Positions 43,461 to 52,776 of a stretch of DNA of 64,000 bases are shown here, piece by piece. Numbering within the stretch: position 1 is the first letter of the stretch; each line of letters opens with the position of its first letter. The translations under genes were made by a program, and so were the position numbers. Below the pieces are notes generated by a model. The model searched no databases. It was given only the letters and a program-made list of their open reading frames with translations, and was not told the DNA's origin. The DNA is from Cylindrotheca closterium (Eukaryota; Bacillariophyta; Bacillariophyceae; Bacillariales; Bacillariaceae), in the NCBI GenBank assembly GCA_933822405.4, contig CAKOGP040002069.1, forward strand, positions 164,951 to 228,950, given 5' to 3'.

Positions 43461-43730
43461 ATGTCTACTCAATCCAACAATACCATGACCCAATTGTCAC
43501 TAAGTCGCCCCCAAATGTCACTGAAGTCTTCTTTGCACAAGATGCACAAGGTGATGCCGTCCTCCGACTTGCTTCCGTGTGCTCCTCCAAAGGATGATAC
43601 ACCAGAAGAACGAAGCGCCTTCGTGATTGGAATCTTGGATGAAGTCCTTGACATTCTGAATGACGACTTGTTCGAAGACGATGACGACGACGATCTCGAC
43701 TTCGGCACCAACTCAGACTGCGGGTTGTAA
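43461..43730 (+). CDS. ILDE-family acidic protein 6 (unknown function)
   Basis: 89 residues. The head and core match ILDE 4 and 5, but the acidic tail reads FEDDDDDDLDFGTNSDCGL. The Asp run has lost codons, as expected for replication slippage in GAC/GAT repeats. The ILDEVLDILNDD core is unchanged. Confidence 0.86.
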   Translation: MSTQSNNTMTQLSLSRPQMSLKSSLHKMHKVMPSSDLLPCAPPKDDTPEERSAFVIGILDEVLDILNDDLFEDDDDDDLDFGTNSDCGL

Positions 43731-43787
43731 GAGGAGGTGACACAACCACATAGGTTTCCTGCCACTGCTACAATGTAAAAACCAAAA

Positions 43788-43795
43788 TGTAAATA
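43788..43795 (+). promoter_or_regulatory. UGUAAAUA element in ILDE 6 3' flank
   Basis: TGTAAATA in AAAATGTAAATATAGATATA after the stop. Confidence 0.55.
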
Positions 43796-43913
43796 TAGAT
43801 ATAGATACAATATTTCCTACAGATACACTTATTCATGAGCTCGAAGAGTATTCAATATTGTGTACTGGAGACATGAATCATTTGTTCCTTGTTTGTTCAG
43901 AACAGAAAGCAAG

Positions 43914-44594
43914 TAAGGGAGATTTTTCTCCCTCTCCTTTCATTGAAAAAACTGGGACGTTCGTCTTCAAGACGATACATTTTTACTTCAGCTATCCTTG
44001 GTAGAGGAAAGGTACTATAGAGTTGGATTGTAAAGAACATTTGTCATTTCACCCTACTATTCTATGGTCGCGAGATGTACGGTGGAAGTCACCATACCCA
44101 TGGCATAGTTGCGATTAGATCCGCATGACGCAAACTCTACAGGCTAAATTGGTACTGGTCGCTGATTACAAACCCCTTCCTTGGGGGTTGTTACAACTCT
44201 CCAAAAACATGACGGTACTCAAATCACCGAAGGTATCTTGACCTTCGGGATTTTTAAAAGGTTGAAGCAAAATCACAACTGAGTGCACATGTACCTGGTA
44301 CGGTACCGAACTACCCACAGGTTCAAGAAGAGCGGCTAACTGACATCTCTGATCAAATACGAACCGAATTCCTCCAGGCTATCGGTTTCTGTGTGTTCAA
44401 TTAAGGTACACGTATATTGTAGACAAAACGACACTCGTCCGACAAAACTGCGGTACTCTACCGGTACTCGCGTGCAAAATTCCAGGATTAGATTTCGTAC
44501 ATCACACATCACCCATCACGACATATTGCTCTCACAAATCAAGATTGCCAACCAGAATCAATCGCCAGTTTACCAAACATCAACCAATTCTAGC
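43914..44594. promoter_or_regulatory. ILDE 7 upstream region; RKxS partner missing
   Basis: This has the spacer features of the other cassettes, including AACTCTCCAAAAACATGACG near 44193 and a perfect inverted repeat CCGAAGGT-(6)-ACCTTCGG at 44227-44248. It also has the GAGCGGCTAACTGACAT and CTCACAAATCAAGATTGCCA words before the ATG. No RKxS coding sequence can be found between ILDE 6 and this block, so the divergent partner has been lost. Confidence 0.65.
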
Positions 44595-44828
44595 ATGACT
44601 ACTCAATCCAACAGCAACTTATCACGAACGCAATCATCGTCGTTATTGAATTCTGCTATGCACAAGATGATGATGTCATCTTCCGACTTGCTTCCCCGTC
44701 GTCGTGCTCTTCCGAAGGATGATTCACCAGAAGAACGAAGCGCCTTTGTGATTGGAATCTTGGATGAAGTCCTTGATATTCTGAATGACGACATCTTCGA
44801 CGACGATCTCCTCCTCGATGCCAAGTAA
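44595..44828 (+). CDS. ILDE-family acidic protein 7 (unknown function)
   Basis: 77 residues, MTTQSNSNLSRTQSSSLLNS head, MMMSSSDLLPRRRALPKDD, then ERSAFVIGILDEVLDILNDD and IFDDDLLLDAK. It lacks the RRPMSL site of members 2 and 3 and the long Asp run of 4-6. It is the only modern member without an RKxS partner. Confidence 0.83.
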   Translation: MTTQSNSNLSRTQSSSLLNSAMHKMMMSSSDLLPRRRALPKDDSPEERSAFVIGILDEVLDILNDDIFDDDLLLDAK

Positions 44829-44916
44829 GAGAGAACAAGAGAGAACAAAATTTTGCCTCTTGCTAGCTAGCTAGTACTACTACAATGTACACAAACGAAA
44901 ATGTAAAGAACCAAAA

Positions 44917-44924
44917 TGTAAATA
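44917..44924 (+). promoter_or_regulatory. UGUAAAUA element in ILDE 7 3' flank
   Basis: TGTAAATA in AAAATGTAAATATAGATATA; a partial copy (AAAATGTAAAGAACC) sits 18 bp upstream. A CAAT/TCAA microsatellite follows at about 44952-44984. Confidence 0.55.
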
Positions 44925-45150
44925 TAGATATAGATTACTCATTTACAAAATCAATCAATCAATCAATCAAACAAACAATCGTTCATTCATTCAGTCTTTA
45001 ATTCCAAGAGCATTTAATAGTGTGCAGAGACATGCAATTTGTTCCTTTTTGCAAACCACAAAGGGAGAAAAAAAAGGACCATCCTGCGCTAACGATATTC
45101 ATACTTGGCCCGAACCACATGGACTACCTATTCCATATAAGGACTGTCTC

Positions 45151-47860
45151 TTACTTTGTCCCATTCGCGTCACTTGCTGCGGCGGCGGATGCCGCCACCT
45201 GTGCACCGACGGTAGTAGGAGTATTATGTTTACTTCCAGTCGTCCTAGTGTCTTGGTTCGGCGTAGTAGACTTTGCAGCAGGAGGGGCAATCTTCGGAGG
45301 AGCACTGACCGCCTTTGGATTCGGCGGGAGACTTTTCGTAGAAGATGATGAGGCAGTGACTTTTGCGGCAGCAGGTGTTGATTGGGACGTGTTGTTGGAT
45401 AGCGTCGATGCCGGCGTTGTTGTCGTCGTCGTTGCCTTGGACGGATTACTACTTGGTGTTGTTGTTGTTGTTGTGGCTGCTGCTGCTGCTGCTGCTGGTG
45501 TGGGAGTTTTGGGTAGTGGAGCTGGTTTGGGAGACGATTGGCCACTACCACTACTGGTGACCGTCACTGGTTTGGCACCACCACGGCCACCGCCACCACC
45601 ACTACCAGAGGCACCACCTTTAGAAGCAGGAGATCGTTTGCGCTTGGACTTTTTCTTTTTGCCGGAAGACGACGAACCACCACCAGAATTTTGGCTGGTC
45701 GCTTTGGTGGCTTGATTCAACGCAAGGGAAGCTTCCGAGGAAGCCGTTCCTCCCAGCACCAATCCAATGTCAATGTGCAAATTGCGAAGCGCCGTGACAT
45801 AGACTGGATCGTAGGCAATTTCGGGATAGTCAATCAATAGATTCTTGACGACATCCCGCGCAAAACTTTGAGACTTGGGGTCTAGTTTTGCCTTTTTGCT
45901 GCGTTCGTTGCTGCTCTTATTATTCTTGGCTTTGTCACTAGTATTCTCCGCACTAGTAGGATCACCACCACTATCTTGATTATTATTATCATTGTCCACC
46001 ACCATTGGATCATCCTCCACTGTTGTTGCTGTTGTTGTTGCTGCTGTTGGCATTATTTCATCATTACCATCATACGCATTGGTTTCAACAGCCACCCGCC
46101 TTTGTTCTTCCTGTTGCAAGAGCTTTAGTGCTTCTACCAATCGTTCTTGTCTCAATTGCGATTGTTTCCATTCGTGTTGAGCTTCCTGAATCTCTTGCAA
46201 TATATTGGCCGGTGTCACCACATGATGTCGTGGCTTTCCTCCCCCCACGCAGTACAATCGTTGTTGTTGTTGTTGTGGTTGTGGTTGTTGTTGTTGTGGT
46301 GGTGGTTGTGGTTGCGGTTGCTCTTTGTTCTTGTTGTCTTTGTCATTGCTGCCGTCTTCCTCCTGCTCCTCCTCCTCCTCCAACTCGTTGCCATGGTCAT
46401 TGTTGTTTTCCGACAATGCTACAATCTGTATCAATCCCAATGCCACTAGGAGTTCCAAAACATCCTTCCAAACACTTCCAGCACCACCACCACCACTAGT
46501 ACTGGTTTCAGGCAAGTTGAATTCCAATTGTGCTTCCGTCAATGGTCCATCTATATATATATATATATGCATGCATCATAATGATGTACAATGAAAACAA
46601 AAGATTAGCATTAGGATTTTGTTTCTAGTATATATATACACACACACACACACAAACACAAACACACACACAAACACACATATATAAAAACTTACAGGTT
46701 TCCAACAAGACATAAATATCATGAATCAATTGAGATACAATACTGTAATCATGACCGCCTTGTGGTTGTGGTTGACTTGTAGCAGCAATAGTAGTAGCAG
46801 TAGCAGTAGTAGTACCAGCAGTTCCATTTCCATCAGCAGCACCAGAAGGAGTATTATTGCTATTGTTACTATTGTTGCTGTTGGATGACTTTTTGGCCAA
46901 CGGTACTGGTTTGCCGTTATTGTTGTGAGCCGTTGTTGTTGTTGTTGTTGTAGCAACCTTGCTGCTGCTGCTGCTGCTGGATTGTGGTGGCACTGCAGGA
47001 GAGGTGGCTGCAGTAGTAGTAGTAGCAGCAGCAGCAGCTGGCCGAGCAGTTGTAGTAGCCTTGTTGGGGATTTTTGTCTTCACAGCACTAGTACTAGTAC
47101 TAGTACTAATACTAGTTGGCGGAGTAGTAGTAGTAGTAGTGTTAGTATTTGTTGTTCCTCCTTTGTTGGCAGGTTTTGCTGGTGTTGTGGTTGGTGTTCC
47201 GGTAGGTGATAGTATCACCGCTCTTGCTTGGGTAGCCGCCGCCGTGGCAGCATTCGTGGTGGCCGTGGGAACCGCTACCGATGGTGATGATGGTGGTGCC
47301 TTTTTGGTGATATTGCTGGCTGTCGTCGTCCTCGTCGTTGCCGTCGTTTGTGGTTGTGGCGCGTTTGCTTTGCCAGTACTAGTAGTAGTACTTCTTGTTG
47401 TTTTTGTTGTTGCGTTTGCGTTTGCACTTGTAGGATTGGATTTGTGCATTTTGGTAGGCGGAGGAGAAAAGGCAGCAGTTGTGGTTGTGGTTGTGGTGGT
47501 TGCATTCGTGGTGGCCTCCAATAGTTTCCGCTTCTTGGTTCCTCCAGTCGTCGTCCTATTCGTTATGGCATCGGTTGCATCTGTATTAGTTATTGACGAC
47601 TGTGCTGCTGCCACAGAAGTAGCAGCTTTCGGTATAGTAGACGAAGGAAGCCTCGCTGGCTTTGTCGTCTTTGATGTTGATGTTGACGATGATGCTTGTG
47701 GTGGAAGCTCATCGTTTGTGTTCAAAGGATGATCCTTTGCGGTTGGTGTTTTCGAGTCATTCTCATCTGTAGGAGGAGCATTAGGATCCGTCCTAATTGT
47801 TGCTGTCCTTTTGCTCTTTGCCTTTTGACGAGGTGGAGAGTCTCTGATTAATGTTGGCAT
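45151..47860 (-). CDS. Low-complexity nuclear-type protein with a short conserved helical module
   Basis: Exons 46696-47860 and 45151-46550 join in frame (T|AT) to give 854 residues; the intron is made of AC and AT microsatellites. The first ~350 residues are Thr/Ala/Ser/Asn-rich with Lys-rich patches (GGTKKRKLLEA, a likely nuclear localisation signal). The folded part appears to be GGHDYSIVSQLIHDIYVLLE-TYGPLTEAQLEFNLPE plus VWKDVLELLVALGLIQIVAL across the splice site, reminiscent of a winged-helix fold. After a Gln/Pro tract comes a helix (ILQEIQEAQHEWKQSQL) and the module FARDVVKNLLIDYPEIAYDP. The C-terminus is basic and Gly/Ser/Thr-rich (GKKKKSKRKRSPASKG). Probably a chromatin or transcription protein; the family is not identified. 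A fragment of exon 2 is duplicated at 34150-34700. Confidence 0.82.
46551..46695. repeat. Microsatellite-filled intron (AT and AC repeats)
   Basis: The intron of the 45-48 kb gene holds (AT)n at about 46552-46568 and an interrupted (AC)n tract at about 46634-46680. The GT-AG ends are intact. Confidence 0.9.
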
Positions 47861-48298
47861 GATGATGGACAATTTACTGTTTTGGTTGACGCTGTTGTTT
47901 GTTTTGTTGATACTATACAGTACTGTAGGTATATTCAATATATTCAATATATTCACTATGCTCCATCTCATCCGCCGTCAAGCTTCTGGTGCCCCATATC
48001 CGCAGTCCATTTCTGTTGTTGTCTGTCCGACTGCCCTCCGTCGATGCTCGCAGGCCCCATAATACTGTACCTACCTACCAGCATGGCATTCGTTCGTTCT
48101 TTCTGGAAACGCCAGCCTTCCGAATATGGTGGACTGGCTGGCGCGCATGAAAGAGATTTCAAAAACTCCACGACTTGCAGGAAGAGAGTAGGAACGAATG
48201 AAATTCATGAATGACTATATATACTGTACGTCTACTGATACCGGTAAATAAGATTGAGTAAACACACTTACAACAAAAAGTACAAAAGGAAGCAAAGG
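47861..48298. promoter_or_regulatory. Divergent promoter region
   Basis: About 440 bp between two divergent genes. It contains an ATATTCAAT triplicate at about 47930-47955 and one TACCGGTA at 48239-48246, about 55 bp before the plus-strand ATG. Confidence 0.45.
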
Positions 48299-49388
48299 AT
48301 GGATCCCGACATGGAAGACATGGACATGGTGCAAGACACAGAAGAAGGCAATGATGACTTTAGTGAACGCGAAGACATGGATGGCATGCACGTCATTCCT
48401 CCCATGAACAGCCCTGGTGGGAGTAGTGCGGGTGCCAATGGGAATGGCGGTGGGGATGGCGGATATGCGTACAACATGGGAGGATATTCGGTCAACATCA
48501 TGGAAAAACAAATGCCCTTTTTGGGACAATTGTTAGTAGCCCCCATTTTGATTCTCGCCTCCACCTTGGCCGAGTTCTCGTCCAAAAATTATGGGTACGC
48601 CACGGCCGTGGCTGTGGTGGCCATTTTGTTTTCCGCCGGTGGATTGTACTTGTTGCAAAAGGGTGAATTGTACAATCAGCAATTCATGGCCTTGCCCATT
48701 CTGGGACCCTGTTCCGTGGGATACACATTGTCGCTAGCAAACTTTGTGTGGTGGGGAGTCGCGGCTGGGATTTTGACGTTTAGTGGCCCATTTACTGTGG
48801 TACGTACAATATATAGTTTGTTGTTGTTGTTGATATTGCATTTGATATTGCATTTGATATTGCATTTGATATTGTATTTGATGTGGTTGTATTCCGTTCG
48901 CTAAAACAAATTCAATTGCTCTCTTCTCGGTATAGACTGGAAATGGATACTTTGCCGTATGGGCCGGTTTCTTTGCCTCTGCCTTGGGCGTGGGCATTAC
49001 GCAACATCATTTGCAGGATTTGAATCAAACCATTCGATTGGCCACGGCGAGCATTGTCATCATTTGTGCCGTCCCTTCCACGATGGGTGGCTTTTTTGAT
49101 TCCGAAGCCATCTTCGCCTTGACCTTGGCATGCTTTACTCTGGTCTTTTGCATCATTACCACCAACTTTTCCAGTCTCATTTCTCAACAAAATGCCTTTT
49201 ACATGCTCCTGGGATTGACACTTCTTTGGGTCATTGAAGCGGCTCTTGTTACCTTTCGAGGACCCTTTACCGAAACGGGCAATGGATATTTTGCGTCCTG
49301 GGGGGGTGCCTTTTTGTGCATTGTCTCGGCGTCCAGCAAAGCATCCAATGCGGGCTTGTCCTCACCGAACATGTCATCGAGTATTTAA
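48299..49388 (+). CDS. Multi-span membrane protein with an internal duplication
   Basis: Exons 48299-48799 and 48936-49388 join in phase 0 to give 317 residues. An acidic, Met/Gly-rich head of ~75 residues (MDPDMEDMDMVQDTEEG) is followed by about eight hydrophobic helices. The motif F-x-GPF-x-x-TGNGYFA-x-W occurs twice (FSGPFTV-TGNGYFAVWAGF across the splice site, FRGPFTETGNGYFASWGGAF near the end), each after a pair of helices, so the chain looks like two repeated four-helix halves. The tail is Ser-rich and cytosolic-looking. I know no named family. A transporter or scaffold of an internal membrane is possible, but that is a guess. Confidence 0.87.
48822..48890 (+). repeat. 12-bp tandem repeat inside the intron
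   Basis: (ATTTGATATTGC)n, about five units at 48826-48885, within the single intron of the membrane-protein gene. Confidence 0.9.
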
Positions 49389-49561
49389 AATAAAAACTAT
49401 ACAATACTTTTTAAATGAATGAAGGAAGTATGGATGTTTATTTTGTTTTGTTTTGTTTGTTTAACTATATGTGTAATGTGTATATACTACTATGTATCTA
49501 AACGATGAAGGAATGCCTCCAGTACCTACCGTATATCCTATGGTAGGACTCTTTTGGTATT

Positions 49562-51321
49562 TTAAACTCCCCAATCGGAAGCCGAAATCTGTACCTCCAG
49601 AGAATAACCATCTCCCAAGTCAATCATGTGTTCCACTTCAAACAGGGTCTTTTCCGTCACCTTCCATCCATACTTGGCAAGCAGGGCCGAAGTACTACCA
49701 CTGTCGCTGTTACCAAAGATGGAAGCAGTCCCTCCTACTCCTTGATGATTCTTCACAATGGATTCAAATTGTTCCAATAAGAATTTACGTTTTTCCCAAA
49801 TGTGCGGCGGAGTGGGAGCAAGAATGATCGGTGGTTGGGCCGTTTGTTTGGCAAGTCGGAGTTCTTGGGACATTTCAAACGAAAAAGTGCTGGCAGTAGT
49901 AGTGCTGGCAGAAGTAGCAGCAGCAGCAGTAGTATCATTGGACTTGGAATGATGAACTTCCAAAGTAGATGTCGAAGTAGTCTGAATCTTATGGCTGGCA
50001 TGTTTCCGCAAATATCGTCCCTGTTGACTACTATTACTCTTTTCTTCTTCTTCTTCTTCTTCTTCTTCCAGTCCTCGTCCTCGTCGATTCCTACCACCAC
50101 CACCACCACCACCGCCCACTGTACCATAAAATTCCACCAATTTGTCATAATTGGAAGCATCGGGAGACTTGTTCACACTAAAGTTCTCGGTGTAATCCAA
50201 ACAATTGCCAAGATCCGCATTGTTAAAGTCCTCACTGCGTGATTTTTGGAATTTTTTGGAATTTTTTGGAATTTTTGAATGCGACGAACAAAAGTTTGAG
50301 CAAAATGCAAAAAACACTTGTAGGATCCCAATATACAACACAATACAACAACGTACTCGGTATGAGGCAATCCAAAACCGTGACCAATCTCATGACACAT
50401 GGTATACTGTTTCAAGTCTAAATCCCCATTGCCCAGATAGTAATCGTTCATTTTGGCATTGCAATTGGCATAGTTCCGATCCCTATCCAAAATACAAGTG
50501 GCCAATCCCCTCCAGGGTTGCTCTCCATAATCACCATTGCAGACTTTGATTTTGCCATCGACGGGGGTGCATTCGGGATCGTGATCGACGCGGGTCGTGG
50601 TCAAGGACAGGGCATCGGGGGATCCAAATTCCCAATCCGTCACGGCGAGGGTGAAGACGGCCTGCCAGGAATCGTCCAGGGCATTCAAGATTTCCATTTC
50701 CAGACCGGTCTTGCTGGGGACCGACCAAACGCCGACAATTTGACCACCGGCAAAGGGATCTTGCAAATTGGTAATGTCAAAATCGGGAGAGACGCCCTTG
50801 GCAAAATTTTCCAAGGCACCGGCATTGCCCGTGGCAATGACCAGTCCAATGGACGAGGCAATGAGTAACAAGACGGCAAAGATGTACGAACAAATCTTGG
50901 CGGTCCCACACTTTTCGGGAGGGGCAATCCGTTGTCCCAAGGTAGTATTTTGGAATTTCTTGACCGGTCTGGCACCCATCTTTTTGGCCCGTTTGTATCC
51001 CTTTCCAGTCGCCTTGCGAACCTTTTTGGGGACTGCTTTGCGAACTTGTTTGGGCATTTTATGTTTCTTTGTTTTGAATTGTTGTTGTTGTTGTTGTTGT
51101 CCTCCTGCTCCTTGACCAGCAGAAGAATGATGACTGGAACCACCACCTAGATTGCTGTTGCCATCTGGCGGAGGAGGACGTCGTTTGCCCTTCATGAGGC
51201 CAGCATTATTATTAGCGCCTCCGCCACTGCGATCTTGCGATCTTCCGCGAGGACCAGGACCAGCGGAAGCACCTCTTCCACCGCCTTCACCGGTAGGGGT
51301 TTCACTTCGTCCTCGCACCAT
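49562..51321 (-). CDS. Membrane-anchored zinc metalloprotease (HExxHxxGxxH)
   Basis: Exons 50357-51321 and 49562-50234 join in frame (GA|T) to give 545 residues. The order is a basic cytosolic head rich in Gly, Ser, Gln and Lys, one TM helix (about residues 143-165, ICSYIFAVLLLIASSIGLVI), then a luminal or extracellular catalytic domain. The zinc site is CHEIGHGFGLPHTDEDF, the metzincin form HExxHxxGxxH, followed by GNCLDYT in the place of a Met-turn-like segment. The splice site falls within this motif, right after the third His and Thr. The later part has poly-Gly, poly-Glu and a Ser/Thr linker, then a folded tail (HIWEKRKFLLEQFESIV) ending YSLEVQISASDWGV. Likely a type II membrane protease of the matrixin/astacin-like clan; substrate unknown. 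Confidence 0.9.
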
Positions 51322-52119
51322 AATGAATAATGATGATGATGATGATGATGATGATTATTTACTTTTCTTATTACTTGTCACTGTCACTTGTTACTTGTTA
51401 GGACTGTATTGGAGTACACTTGTTTGATGTTGGTATGGTGTTATATTGACTGTGACGATGTACCGTGGTACGTGGTAGGTATATGCTGTATTATGATCAC
51501 AATAAGAGTGGCAACTGCAATGACTTGACAGTATACTGTACTGGTACTGTAACTGTATTGTAACTTCTTGAAAAAGTTGAAATGTCTCACACCACCGTTT
51601 TTCGGAAGGAAGGAATCAATCAATCGGATGCCAAAATTCGAAAATGCCCCGCAGTTTCGGGATTTTTCCATAAGTGGAGTTTCCAGGGATCGAAAAGTTT
51701 AGATGGCGTGGAATTGGACAATGAATGAAGAATGAGGGGGAATCGTTTTGGGAGAGGCATTTTTTTAAATATTCATGTCGCCCCCATTTCTCCATTCAAC
51801 CTCAGATCCATTTTAGCATCATCGGTAATATAATAATATAAGAAACAGAAACGTACAGTATAATATATATTCTTCCGCTCTGCACTCATCATATAAAGTA
51901 TATATAGTATCGCAAGGTCATAATGTCTGACCTCCTGGCACCCTCCTTTGTTGCGGCAACCCTTCCGGACCAGGTGGTTGGCGAATAACTGCACCAGCAA
52001 GTGAAATGGTGCGTTATTATTATTTTCAATTTGCGGCAAGAATTAAAATTGCAAGAGCAACAACAACAACAAGAAGCTAGCTAGCTAGTCAACAAGCTAT
52101 TTGCTATCTATTACCATTA
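51322..52119. other. Intergenic, no gene seen
   Basis: Promoter of the metalloprotease, with an ATG/ATC trinucleotide tract at about 51323-51356, and AT-rich spacer. A TAGC repeat lies at about 52075-52090. Confidence 0.45.
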
Positions 52120-52126
52120 TTACGGG

Positions 52127-52490
52127 TCCCATGGGATCGTCAATCTTTGCCAGCACCGATTTTGGCAAGCATGGGAAATTTGACGCTTCTCTCCCGAATT
52201 GCGTACAAGGTGGAATTTCCACCAAAGAATCATAATGATATGATGATGGCGACAATAAGGCTGCCCCCAATAATCGCAACAACAATAATAATGATTCCTC
52301 GTTGTCATCATCATCATCATCATCATCATCATCACGAGCGGCAGGTCATTGTACTCTTTCCCAACTTGCCGAAATTGAAATCCGCAATGGTGGCATTCTC
52401 AAGGCCAAATTGAGTCAAGACGACGACGACGACGACTACGACTACTCTACTACTACTAATAACAATAATAATAATACTGTGGAAGTATAG
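52127..52490 (+). pseudogene. Possible decayed or frameshifted Asn/Ser/Asp-rich gene
   Basis: An ATG at about 52130 opens GSSIFASTDFGKHGKFDASL, which stops at about 52232. Another frame continues with poly-Ser, then CTLSQLAEIEIRNGGILKAK and an Asp-Tyr-rich end stopping at 52490. The two halves read like one acidic protein with a frameshift or missed intron. There is no family support. Confidence 0.25.
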
Positions 52491-52776
52491 GCTTTGTCCA
52501 TATGGCGACATTGACAACAACAACAACAACAACAACTATTCGGAATCATCAAAAAATGGTACCCTTTCCATTTGGTTTGGTGGATTCTCTGGAATTTGGT
52601 TGACCATATATTCGGATGCGGTCGGAATTGAAAGGCGAAATTATGATTCAAAGTAGTATATAGTCCTAGAGTCACCTATTCTTTTTCAGTCTATACCTCG
52701 GCGGCTCGCAAATTACCTAGAACAAAAGTATTTCTATTTCTATTGATACAACCATAGGACTAGTATATATACTAAA

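Larger units (their letters stand above)
39615..43913. repeat. Tandem cassette duplication, ~1.88 kb unit, two full copies and a partial third
   Basis: The anchor CCCATCACATTGCTCTCACA occurs at 39621, 41508 and 43380 (steps of 1,887 and 1,872 bp). Each unit holds ILDE gene, 3' flank, RKxS gene (minus) and divergent spacer. Copies 1 and 2 are nearly identical across coding and non-coding parts alike. Copy 3 loses similarity soon after the ILDE gene (about 43913). Confidence 0.93.

Noticed and set aside
44938..44998. Possible CRISPR-like array (TCAATCAATCAATC, AAACAAACAATC, TTCATTCATTC)
   Set aside because: Simple 4-bp microsatellites without spacers, and the genome is eukaryotic.
46959..47732. 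257-residue hydrophobic plus-strand ORF
   Set aside because: Antisense of the Thr/Ala/Ser-rich exon; runs of Val/Leu arise from reading the repeats backwards. The same holds for 45020-45715 and 46005-46499.
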